Origin: Armatimonadota bacterium
GTDB taxonomy: Bacteria > Armatimonadota > Zipacnadia > Zipacnadales > JABUFB01
Assembly: GCA_018056145.1 (NCBI GenBank)
Contig: JAGPGE010000409.1
Coordinates: 1 to 5,831 of the forward strand
Reading direction: 5' to 3'
Length of the DNA stretch: 5,831 bases
Shown here: positions 1 through 5,772 of the stretch, piece after piece
Layout of the letters: the number at the start of each line of letters is the position of its first letter
Numbering within the stretch: position 1 is the first letter of the stretch
Notes under the pieces: generated by a model
The model's database searches: none
Told to the model about the DNA's origin: nothing
The model's input: only the letters and a program-made list of their open reading frames with translations
Made by a program: the position numbers and the translations under genes

Positions 1-251
1 AGGCCGTACTCCGCCGCAAGGAGGGCCGTCTGGACCTCAGCGGCGGCGTGAAAGTGACCCACGAGGACCTCACCGCCACGGCTCCTCGGGCGAAAGCAAC
101 GAATGACGGCAAGAACTGGGAGCTGTCCGGCGGCGTCACACTAAAGGGCAAGGGCGTCACGGCGTCCGCCCCGAAACTCATCATCGACGCGAAGAGCGGA
201 ACCGCCACGTTCCTGGGCAAGGTGAGAGCACAGGCCCGTGTGCCCAGGTAA
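1..251 (+). CDS. LptC/OstA-like LPS transport periplasmic protein, 3' end only
   Basis: The reading frame is open from base 3 to the TAA at 249-251, giving the last 82 residues of a protein whose start lies upstream of the window. The fragment contains two copies of a beta-strand motif 29 residues apart (LSGGVKV at about residues 12-18 and LSGGVTL at about 41-47). Each copy is followed by a T-A-[TS]-A-P segment. This is the repeating strand pattern of the OstA/LptA/LptC beta-jellyroll fold, whose hydrophobic groove carries lipid A through the periplasm. The position directly before an LptA-like gene and lptB suggests LptC, but a second LptA/OstA-type protein cannot be excluded because the N-terminal anchor is not visible. 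It ends 31 nt before the next start and is probably in the same operon. Confidence 0.72.
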   Translation, partial: AVLRRKEGRLDLSGGVKVTHEDLTATAPRAKATNDGKNWELSGGVTLKGKGVTASAPKLIIDAKSGTATFLGKVRAQARVPR

Positions 252-270
252 GGCAGTTCCGCCTGACACG

Positions 271-276
271 AAGGAG
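271..276 (+). promoter_or_regulatory. Ribosome binding site of the lptA-like gene
   Basis: AAGGAG lies 6 nt before the ATG at 283. It selects this ATG over an in-frame upstream start at 238, which would add 15 residues in front of an otherwise well-formed signal peptide. Confidence 0.8.
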
Positions 277-282
277 ACACAT

Positions 283-843
283 ATGAAACGCTCACACCGC
301 ATCATGACGGCGATTGTTACGGGGCTTCTGCTCATCTCCTGCGGCCTGGCCCTGGCCGCCGAGAAGCAGACCCAGCAGGCGATCATCACAGCGAACCGCA
401 AGGCGACGTACAACTGGAAGACCGGAGAGATTGAGTTCTCCGGCGGCTGCAGGGTTGAGATCAAGGGCGAAGACAAGTCGGTCATGACTTCCGAGCGCAT
501 CAGCGGCAAGTTCAGCGCGGATGGCAACCAGATTGTGCGCGTCACGGCCTCCGGCCCGGTGCACTTCGACATCACTGAAGCCAAGAACGCCGAGGGCAGG
601 CAGCGCATCATCACCGCGGACTGCAAGGGCGACGCGCAGTTCCTGGGCGATTCGCGGATCGTGAAGCTCACCGGCGGCGCCGAGGCGGTTATGAGCACCA
701 TCCCGCAGCCGCCCAACAGCCAGCCCGCGAAGCTCACGGGCCAGACCATCATCATCGATATGAACACCTTCGACGTGACCGTCGAGGGCCCGGTGCACAT
801 GGAAGTTGAGATACCGGCGACTGTGACCGCGCCTCAGCAGTAG
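283..843 (+). CDS. lptA: LptA/OstA-like periplasmic LPS transport protein
   Basis: This 186-residue protein is predicted to be an LptA-type bridge that passes lipopolysaccharide from the LptC-like protein towards the outer membrane. The start is set by a strong AAGGAG 6 nt upstream. The N-terminus is a secretion signal: basic KRSHR, then a hydrophobic stretch at about residues 7-25. Cleavage could be by signal peptidase I after ALA (A25) or LAA (A26). However, L17-I18-S19-C20 also fits a lipobox, so it may be a lipoprotein. The mature part consists of alternating beta strands of the OstA type, for example IEFSGGCRVEI, ITADCKGDAQFLG, VKLTGGAEAV and LTGQTIIIDMNTFDVTVEGPV. E. coli LptA is 185 residues, so the length fits. 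The FSGG and LTGG turns resemble the LSGG turns of the upstream fragment, suggesting paralogous folds. The family call rests on fold pattern and context rather than a unique motif. Confidence 0.8.
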   Translation: MKRSHRIMTAIVTGLLLISCGLALAAEKQTQQAIITANRKATYNWKTGEIEFSGGCRVEIKGEDKSVMTSERISGKFSADGNQIVRVTASGPVHFDITEAKNAEGRQRIITADCKGDAQFLGDSRIVKLTGGAEAVMSTIPQPPNSQPAKLTGQTIIIDMNTFDVTVEGPVHMEVEIPATVTAPQQ

Positions 844-877
844 CTGCGCGATGATCGCACCGTAGCCGCCTTCAGTG

Positions 878-899
878 GGACAGGCAATCCTGCCTGTCC
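878..899 (+). repeat. Perfect 9-bp inverted repeat in the lptA-lptB gap
   Basis: GGACAGGCA (878-886) and TGCCTGTCC (891-899) are exact reverse complements around a 4-nt ATCC loop, so the transcript would form a stable hairpin. No T-run follows, so it does not look like a classical Rho-independent terminator. It could be a dispersed palindromic repeat of REP type, an RNA-stability element or a weak attenuator. No second copy is seen in this window. Confidence 0.6.
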
Positions 900-938
900 G
901 CCGTTGTCATCTACTCTTTCCCGGGAACCTGCTACCTC

Positions 939-1658
939 ATGCCGCTGGAAGCCATCGACCTGAAGAAGAGCTATCGCGGGCGCGAAGTCGTCCGCGGCGT
1001 CAGCTTCACCGTGAACCGCGGCGAGATCGTTGGCCTGCTGGGGCCAAACGGAGCCGGGAAGACCACCAGCTTCTACATGACGCTTGGGCTGGTCCAGGCG
1101 GACTCTGGCCGGGTTCTGCTTGAGGGGGAGGACCTAAACGGCCTGCCTATGCACTCCCGCTGCCGCAAGGGCATTGGCTACCTTGCCCAGGAGCCCTCGG
1201 TCTTCCGCAAGCTCACCGTGCGCGAGAATCTGCTGTTGATCCTTGAGCTTCAGGGCCTGCCCCGAGCCGAGCAGTTCGACCGCGCCGACACGCTCCTGGA
1301 GAAACTGGGCCTGTCGGCTCTTGCGAACTCCAAGGGGATGGTGTTGTCCGGGGGCGAGCAGCGTCGCGTGGAGATCGCCCGGACGCTGTGCACGAACCCG
1401 TCCTACATTCTGCTGGACGAGCCTTTCACCGGCGTTGACCCCATCGCTATTGAGGACATCCAAAACATTGTGCGCGGCCTGAAGGACGAGGACACGGGCA
1501 TCCTGATCACCGACCACAATGTGCGCGAGACCCTGGGCATTACGGACCGGGCTTACATCATATCGGATGGGCTGATTCGCACCCAGGGCTCCGCGGCTGA
1601 CCTGCCCCACGACCCCATCGCACGGAAGTACTACCTGGGGGATCGCTTCCGTATGTGA
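939..1658 (+). CDS. lptB: LPS export ABC transporter ATP-binding protein LptB
   Basis: This is the cytoplasmic ATPase that drives LPS extraction by the LptF/G permease. The 239-residue sequence is complete and close to E. coli LptB in length (241). It shows Walker A GPNGAGKT (35-42), Q-loop Q84, ABC signature LSGGE (136-140), Walker B YILLDEP (156-162, catalytic E161), D-loop around G165-D167 and switch H193. LptB-specific features include VFRKLTV after the Q-loop (F89 and R90, the region contacting the permease coupling helix), RRVEIAR after the signature, and the C-terminal YYLGDRFRM, which resembles the YLGEDFRL-type tail of known LptBs. The ATG at 939 has only a weak ribosome site (GGGAA at 923-927). 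The stop codon overlaps a possible GTG start of the permease gene. All catalytic residues are present, so it should be active. Confidence 0.96.
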   Translation: MPLEAIDLKKSYRGREVVRGVSFTVNRGEIVGLLGPNGAGKTTSFYMTLGLVQADSGRVLLEGEDLNGLPMHSRCRKGIGYLAQEPSVFRKLTVRENLLLILELQGLPRAEQFDRADTLLEKLGLSALANSKGMVLSGGEQRRVEIARTLCTNPSYILLDEPFTGVDPIAIEDIQNIVRGLKDEDTGILITDHNVRETLGITDRAYIISDGLIRTQGSAADLPHDPIARKYYLGDRFRM

Positions 1659-1693
1659 ACGACGGCGCATCCGGCGCACACAGCCTGCAACCC

Positions 1694-2794
1694 ATGAAGA
1701 TCATCGACCGCTACATCGGAACACAGTTTGCAGGCCCCTTCCTGGTGGGAGTGGCCGCTTTCGTGGCCATTCTCCTGGGCGTCGGCCCGGTGTTTGACGC
1801 CGCGCGCCTCGTGGTGCGCGACGGGTTTCCGCTCACTCTGGTGCTGCAGGTCTTCCTCCTACAGATCCCCTCAGTCATCGCATTGACCCTGCCCATGGGC
1901 ACCGTCTTCGCCGCACTCATGGGTTCGGGCGAGCTTTCGAGCCACGGCGAGATCGTTGCCATGCGCGCGGGCGGCGTGAGCATCTGGCGCCTTGCCACCC
2001 CTGTTGTCCTCGCCGGGATGTGCATCACGATCCTGGCATTCCTCTTCAACGAGGCCATCGGTCCGGTCTCCAGCGCGAAAGCATCCGCCATGTTGCGCGA
2101 GTACGTGCTGACAACCCGGGACATCAATGAGCCCATGGTGCTGCGGGTCCCCGACCGCGGCGAGGCCAAGCTGCTCGTCTATGCCGACCGCCTCAGCGTC
2201 CGTGAGGGCCGCATGTCGAATGTCACCATCATCGAGTTCAAGGGCAAGCGCGCGCCGGACCTGTATTTCGCGGAATCGGCGCACTGGGACGGCAGACAAT
2301 GGGTTATGCGCAATGCCCAGCACCGGTGGATGACCGAGAAAGGGTACGCGGAAGTCGTGAGCGAGACCGCCCGTGCGCCCATCGGCAAGGGCCCGGAGGA
2401 GATCCGCGCCGGCGGCAAGCGAAAGCCTGAGGAGTATACGCTGCACCAGTTGCAGGCGGAGATCAAGCGCCTCGCGGACCCCGAGAACGCGCCTGCCGAC
2501 AATCGCAATTTGCGGCTGACATTCATCCAGCACCTGCACCTGCGCTTCGCGGTGCCCTGGGCCGCGATATGCTTCGCAATCCTCGGGTTCCCATTGGGCA
2601 TGAGGCCGCAGCGCACCAGCACCGGGGTGGGGTTCGGCATCTCGCTGGCCATTGTTTTCGTGTACTACATCGTGTTCAACGTCTTGCGGGCATTCGGGGA
2701 ACAGGGGGCAATATCGCCGCTGGTGGCAGCCTGGCTGCCCAATGCTGTTGTGCTGTCGGTGGGCCTGGGGCTCATGTACGATGCATCGCGGTAG
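1694..2794 (+). CDS. LptF/LptG family LPS export permease (YjgP/YjgQ)
   Basis: This inner-membrane permease pairs with LptB to lift LPS out of the membrane. From ATG 1694 it is 366 residues. N-terminal membrane helices lie at about 12-34, 47-76 and 98-119, a soluble periplasmic jellyroll at about 130-265, and C-terminal helices at about 285-303, 311-331 and 343-361. This is the LptF/G topology. The coupling-helix region GEIVAMRAGG (85-94) and the stretch from KPEEYTLHQLQAEI to RFAVPWAAICFAILGFPLGMRP-like residues (about 284-305) are characteristic of the family. I chose ATG 1694 because family members usually begin MKIIDRYI immediately before helix 1. A GTG at 1655 in the same frame overlaps the lptB stop (GTGA) and would add 13 polar residues. 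Neither start has a strong ribosome site. LptF and LptG cannot be told apart here. No second permease gene is in the window, so it may act as a homodimer or pair with a distant gene. Confidence 0.93.
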   Translation: MKIIDRYIGTQFAGPFLVGVAAFVAILLGVGPVFDAARLVVRDGFPLTLVLQVFLLQIPSVIALTLPMGTVFAALMGSGELSSHGEIVAMRAGGVSIWRLATPVVLAGMCITILAFLFNEAIGPVSSAKASAMLREYVLTTRDINEPMVLRVPDRGEAKLLVYADRLSVREGRMSNVTIIEFKGKRAPDLYFAESAHWDGRQWVMRNAQHRWMTEKGYAEVVSETARAPIGKGPEEIRAGGKRKPEEYTLHQLQAEIKRLADPENAPADNRNLRLTFIQHLHLRFAVPWAAICFAILGFPLGMRPQRTSTGVGFGISLAIVFVYYIVFNVLRAFGEQGAISPLVAAWLPNAVVLSVGLGLMYDASR

Positions 2795-2817
2795 CCAAGC
2801 TCCGCTTTCCGTTGGAC

Positions 2818-2846
2818 TTGCCGTAGACCGCCTTTCCGCGTATCCT
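2818..2846 (+). promoter_or_regulatory. Possible sigma70-type promoter before the DUF3084 gene
   Basis: TTGCCG (2818-2823) and TATCCT (2841-2846) are spaced 17 bp and each matches four of six consensus positions. A better -10-like hexamer, TATACT (2853-2858), lies 7 bp further on but has no matching -35. If used, transcription would start at about 2850-2866 and include the stem-loops before the DUF3084 start. The matches are weak and could be chance. Confidence 0.25.
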
Positions 2847-2860
2847 GCCGTCTATACTGG

Positions 2861-2896
2861 CCGCACCGCTGTCCAGTGCGGGACTTCGGAGTCCCG
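2861..2896 (+). promoter_or_regulatory. Two overlapping stem-loops in the DUF3084 leader
   Basis: Stem 1 pairs CCGCAC (2861-2866) with GTGCGG (2876-2881) across a 9-nt loop. Stem 2 pairs CGGGACT (2879-2885) with AGTCCCG (2890-2896) around a TCGG loop, a perfect 7-bp stem. The stems share bases 2879-2881, so they partly compete. Stem 2 ends 15 nt before the ATG at 2912 and next to the only purine-rich patch that could bind the ribosome. No T-run follows, so this is not a standard terminator. A role in translation control is inference; the pairing itself is read directly from the sequence. Confidence 0.45.
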
Positions 2897-2911
2897 GACG
2901 GAACTGCCCAA

Positions 2912-4408
2912 ATGTCGCCGAATCTGCTGATCGCCCTCATCGTGCTGCCCCTCGTGGGCGCCCTCATCGCCTGGGCGGGCGACGTCATCGGTTACCGCCT
3001 TGGCCGCAATCGCCAGTCCCTTTTTGGCCTGCGGCCCAGGATGACCGCGCGCGTCGTCGCGGTTGCGGTGGGTGCTGCCTTGCCCCTTGCCGGTCTCGGG
3101 TTCGCCATGGCCGTGAGCCAGGATGCCCGCGACGCGCTCCTGCGAATCCGCCAGCTTCGCGAGCAGGCCGAAACCCTCAGCGTCCGCAATGCCAATCTCA
3201 GCGCCAAGATCGAACGTGCCGAGAAGGACGCCCGCGATGCCCGCCTGGAGGCGGAGGACGCGACGGCGAGACGCGATGAAGCATCGGCGCAGCTTTCATC
3301 CACACGCGGCGCACTGGGAGCGAGCCAGGCGGCCCTAAGCAGGACGCGCGCTTCCTTGCAGTCCGCGCGCCAGGGTCTGCAGGCCACCCGTAGGAACCTG
3401 TCGGGAACCAAGAAGAACCTGGACGCAGCCCGCGCTTCCCTCAAGGGCGCCCGGGAGGCACTGGAAGACGCGCGCAGGCGCCTCAGCACCACCCAGGGCG
3501 ACCTATCGTCGGTGCGCGCCGACCTGGACCAGACCAGGCGCGAACTCGACGCCGTATCCACCGAACTTGGCGGCGTTTCCAAGGAACTGATGAGCAGCCA
3601 GGCGGAGGTCCACAAGATACAGGGGTTACGGCGGGAGATCGCGCTTGCCGAGGAGCATCTGGTCGAGCTGGACACGCAGCTGGCCGAGGCCCGCGAGACG
3701 GTGGAGCGCTACCGCCGCGAGCGCGAAGCGGTCATGGACCAGCAGGTGGCTTACGAACCCGGAGCTGAGCTTGTGCGGGGGATTGTGGAAAGCCGCTGGG
3801 CGCCCGAGCAGCTCGAGGCGATCATCCGCGAACTGATCAGCTACGCCAGCCAGGCCGCCGCGAGTCACGGGATCGCGCCCGGGCCTTCGGGCAGGTCGGT
3901 CGAGGTCGTGTTCCCATTGCCGCCGGGCCGGGCGCATACCACCGAAGCAGACATCGTGCAGGAAGTGGTCAGCCGAATCTCTCAGGCGGACGAGCCCGCG
4001 TACGTGGTGATCGTCAAAGCGTGGGACGGTGCATTCGACCGCCAGGCGGAGCCGATGACAGTCGAGTTGTGGACCGCGCCCAACAAGGTGATCTTCCGAC
4101 CCGGTGAGACCGTTTTCTCCACGGTCATCGACGGCAGCCTCTCCCGCGGCCACGTGTTCCGCGGATTGTGGCAGACCGCGCGGCAGGTGCGCAATATCGC
4201 CGCTGACCGGGGGATGCTCCCCATCCCGCAGACCGGTCACTACCTCGAAATCCCGGCTGAGGAGTTGCTGGATGCCCTGGACGAGATCCTCAAGATCGGG
4301 GCGCCCACCAGAGTGAACGTTGTCGTTGAGACCGAGGCCCGGGTCGCCCAGCGCACGGATGACCCCATGCTGGTGCGCCTGGATGTGGCGGAGGTGAACG
4401 GGGAGTGA
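2912..4408 (+). CDS. DUF3084 family membrane-anchored coiled-coil protein
   Basis: The protein has 498 residues and its function is unknown. Two membrane helices (about 5-22 and 47-68) flank a basic conserved loop, G23-D24-V-I-G-Y-R-L-G-R then SLFGLRPR (36-43). That loop is the hallmark by which I recognise DUF3084. A coiled coil follows from about residue 70 to 278, including 15 leucines exactly seven apart (L128 to L226). A globular C-terminal domain (about 281-498) contains FRPGE (395-399), RGHVFRG (412-418) and N428-x-A-x-D-R-G-M-L-P (to 437). The arginine-rich loop should be cytoplasmic, which places the rod and C-terminal domain in the periplasm. ATG 2912 is chosen because it lies right before helix 1. 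A GTG at 2876 would add 12 residues and put the leader hairpin inside the gene. The gene follows the lpt cluster and is coupled to the YqgF-like gene. SMC-like or generic coiled-coil protein matches would be misleading because no ATPase motif is present. Confidence 0.85.
   Translation: MSPNLLIALIVLPLVGALIAWAGDVIGYRLGRNRQSLFGLRPRMTARVVAVAVGAALPLAGLGFAMAVSQDARDALLRIRQLREQAETLSVRNANLSAKIERAEKDARDARLEAEDATARRDEASAQLSSTRGALGASQAALSRTRASLQSARQGLQATRRNLSGTKKNLDAARASLKGAREALEDARRRLSTTQGDLSSVRADLDQTRRELDAVSTELGGVSKELMSSQAEVHKIQGLRREIALAEEHLVELDTQLAEARETVERYRREREAVMDQQVAYEPGAELVRGIVESRWAPEQLEAIIRELISYASQAAASHGIAPGPSGRSVEVVFPLPPGRAHTTEADIVQEVVSRISQADEPAYVVIVKAWDGAFDRQAEPMTVELWTAPNKVIFRPGETVFSTVIDGSLSRGHVFRGLWQTARQVRNIAADRGMLPIPQTGHYLEIPAEELLDALDEILKIGAPTRVNVVVETEARVAQRTDDPMLVRLDVAEVNGE
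3290..3604 (+). repeat. Fifteen consecutive 21-bp heptad-coding units within the DUF3084 gene
   Basis: Residues 127-231 of the DUF3084 protein divide into 15 heptads without insertion or deletion. Leucine is at the second position of every unit. Three residues later there is always A, T, S or V, and the residue after that is R or K in 10 of 15 units. At DNA level this is a degenerate 21-bp periodicity, for example units starting AACCTGTCG, AACCTGGAC, GACCTATCG, GACCTGGAC and GAACTCGAC. It suggests growth by tandem duplication of a heptad unit. Confidence 0.75.
4390..4394 (+). promoter_or_regulatory. Ribosome binding site of the YqgF-like gene inside the DUF3084 gene
   Basis: GGAGG lies 10 nt before the GTG at 4405, within the last codons of the DUF3084 gene. 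It supports the GTG start and translational coupling at the GTGA overlap (4405-4408). Confidence 0.6.
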
Positions 4409-4839
4409 CCGCCCCGCGGCAGTGCATCCTCGCGATTGACCCGGGCAAAGCCAGGTGCGGCCTGGCGGTCGTGGCCTTTGACGGTTCCTGCCTGGATCTG
4501 AGCGTCTCCCCCACCATGCGCCTCACTGCTGACGTCACCGGCCTGATTGCCAGACATTCCCCGGCGCTGCTTCTCGTGGGTGACAGTACGGGCCGGGGGC
4601 TCGTTCTGGATATGCTGCGCCCCGTGGGCGTCCCCGTTCAGGTGGTCACCGAGCGCGGGACGACTCTGGCCGCGCGGGCTCTGTATTTCCGCGATACCCC
4701 CCCCCGGGGCTTCGCTCGCCTGATCCCGGCGGGCATGCGCGTCCCTCCGCGGCCGGTGGATGATTACGCGGCCCTGGCCATCGCGCTGGACTGGTTGAGT
4801 TCCCACCCGGAGGGCGTCGCGGCGGTTCAGACCTCCTGA
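4405..4839 (+). CDS. YqgF/RuvC-like RNase H-fold protein (putative pre-16S rRNA nuclease type)
   Basis: This 144-residue protein has the RNase H-like fold of the YqgF (RuvX) and RuvC families. Motif 1 is ILAIDPGKARCGLAVV (8-23) with acidic D12, followed by a glycine and a small-residue strand. Strand 4 is ALLLVGDSTGRG (54-65). E83 follows the strand VPVQVVT (76-82). The C-terminal acidic motif is PVDDYAALAIALDWL (117-131) with D119 and D120. D12, E83 and D119 or D120 could form the metal-binding catalytic triad. The DPG rather than DxG form in motif 1 is the variant I associate with cyanobacterial YqgF-like proteins, so a true rRNA-maturation role is uncertain. The GTG start overlaps the DUF3084 stop by 4 nt, with GGAGG upstream. 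A run of nine C (4697-4705) lies mid-gene, but motifs on both sides share one frame, so the frame appears intact. Confidence 0.8.
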   Translation: MTAPRQCILAIDPGKARCGLAVVAFDGSCLDLSVSPTMRLTADVTGLIARHSPALLLVGDSTGRGLVLDMLRPVGVPVQVVTERGTTLAARALYFRDTPPRGFARLIPAGMRVPPRPVDDYAALAIALDWLSSHPEGVAAVQTS

Positions 4840-5675
4840 GACATGGGCACTTTGGCCTTCTCGGCGCACCGCCGCAGATACGCCGCATTCGCCCGCATCC
4901 CCACTTCTGGCCCCGGAAACTCGGGCTTCCAGTACTTCTCGTATTCATCGCTGAGATACCCCTGGAAGCCGGAGCGATGCAGTTCCCGGAGCACTTCCGC
5001 CCAGTCGATGATCCCATCCTCCAGCAGCACGGTGGTGTGTTTCCCGTTAACCCAGACCAGGTTCTTCACGTGGCAATGCAGGATGCTGCCACCGAGCAGG
5101 CTGATGACTTCGCGCGGCGACTTGTCTCCCGCAACCGCGTTCCAGTAGTAGTCCAGCAGCACGCCCACCGCGGGGTGGTTCACCCGTTCGATGAACTCCG
5201 CGGTCTCCTCAGCCGACATCGCCAGCGTCCCGATATGATTCTCGACCGCAAGGCGAACCCCGTGCTCAGCAGCTACATCACCCGCCCAGCGCAGCCCGTC
5301 CACCGTGCGCGCCAGGATGTCGCCGCGCTCGCGCCTTTCCACCGGCCAGATTCCCGCCAGCGCCCGCACGAGGCCGCAGTCCATCCAGGATGCTGCGCGC
5401 ACCGCGGTTTCGAGCCCGGCAAGGGTCTGGATGGTGGATTCATCGGTGCCGAAGTCCTTGTAGTACGGGGTCAGGCAGGCGATGTCGATGCCTTTTCCGC
5501 GCGCATGATCGGCCACCGCCCGGGCATCGGCTTCCCCAACCGCTTCCAGGCTGAGATGACCGTCGACGGCGCAGCGGATCTCCATGCCCTGCAGGCCGAG
5601 TTCCGCGAACAGGTTGGCAGATTCGAAAACATCGTAGCCTGGTGTCCCCATGGTATGCCCGCAGAGCTTCATCAT
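4827..5675 (-). CDS. Sugar phosphate isomerase/epimerase-type TIM barrel protein
   Basis: This 282-residue protein belongs to the xylose isomerase-like TIM barrel superfamily (AP endonuclease 2 / IolE-like fold). Members isomerise or epimerise sugars, inositol derivatives or hydroxypyruvate using a divalent metal. Likely metal ligands sit at the ends of barrel strands: E145 in LAVENH, D175 in VLLDYYWN, H202 in HCHVKN and E244 in LSDEYE. The N-terminal strand MKLCGHTMG and the LGLQGMEIR segment (26-34) fit strand 1 and strand 2 of the family. The ATG at 5675 is supported by GGGAG on the minus strand (5686-5690) 10 nt upstream; the next codon is also ATG. Substrate cannot be inferred. Its 3' end overlaps the YqgF-like gene by 13 bp tail to tail. 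It is not part of the lpt or DUF3084 units and is probably a separate carbohydrate function. Confidence 0.88.
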   Translation of the reverse strand: MMKLCGHTMGTPGYDVFESANLFAELGLQGMEIRCAVDGHLSLEAVGEADARAVADHARGKGIDIACLTPYYKDFGTDESTIQTLAGLETAVRAASWMDCGLVRALAGIWPVERRERGDILARTVDGLRWAGDVAAEHGVRLAVENHIGTLAMSAEETAEFIERVNHPAVGVLLDYYWNAVAGDKSPREVISLLGGSILHCHVKNLVWVNGKHTTVLLEDGIIDWAEVLRELHRSGFQGYLSDEYEKYWKPEFPGPEVGMRANAAYLRRCAEKAKVPMSQEV

Positions 5676-5685
5676 CGAGAACTGT

Positions 5686-5690
5686 CTCCC
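5686..5690 (-). promoter_or_regulatory. Ribosome binding site of the TIM barrel gene
   Basis: GGGAG on the minus strand, 10 nt before the first ATG (5675-5673). It favours the first of the two adjacent ATG codons. Confidence 0.55.
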
Positions 5691-5772
5691 ATTTGCGCGA
5701 ATTGCGGAAGGTTATGCCCGGGCCCCGTGGAAACCTCCCCGTGAGGCCGTACACCTCTGGCCAATCGAAAGA

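Noticed and set aside
141..800. Long open frames on the minus strand opposite the LptA-like gene (141-800 and 292-798)
   Set aside because: They lie entirely antisense to a gene with a strong ribosome site, signal peptide and family pattern. Their composition is low-complexity and typical of GC-rich shadow frames.
918..927. Ten-bp palindrome TTCCCGGGAA upstream of lptB
   Set aside because: It is short and GC-centred, with no second copy near a promoter; such a palindrome is easily expected by chance in GC-rich DNA.
875..1123. Short plus-strand open frame across the hairpin and the start of lptB
   Set aside because: It overlaps lptB in another frame and its first residues are just the translated palindrome.
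2912..3604. SMC/chromosome-segregation ATPase interpretation of the coiled-coil protein
   Set aside because: There is no Walker A or signature motif, and the N-terminus is a pair of membrane helices, so similarity would come only from coiled-coil composition.
2992..3675. 227-residue minus-strand open frame opposite the DUF3084 coiled coil
   Set aside because: It is rich in Ser, Arg and Ala with a periodic pattern that simply mirrors the heptad repeats of the real gene, and it matches no family I recognise.
4827..4839. Small inverted repeat TCAG/CTGA holding both stop codons of the convergent genes
   Set aside because: Two opposing TGA stops are complementary by definition, so three of the four pairs are forced; it is too short to act as a terminator.
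4977..5744. 255-residue plus-strand open frame opposite the TIM barrel gene
   Set aside because: The minus-strand protein has clear metal-ligand motifs and a ribosome site. The plus-strand translation is His/Arg/Pro rich without a recognisable domain.
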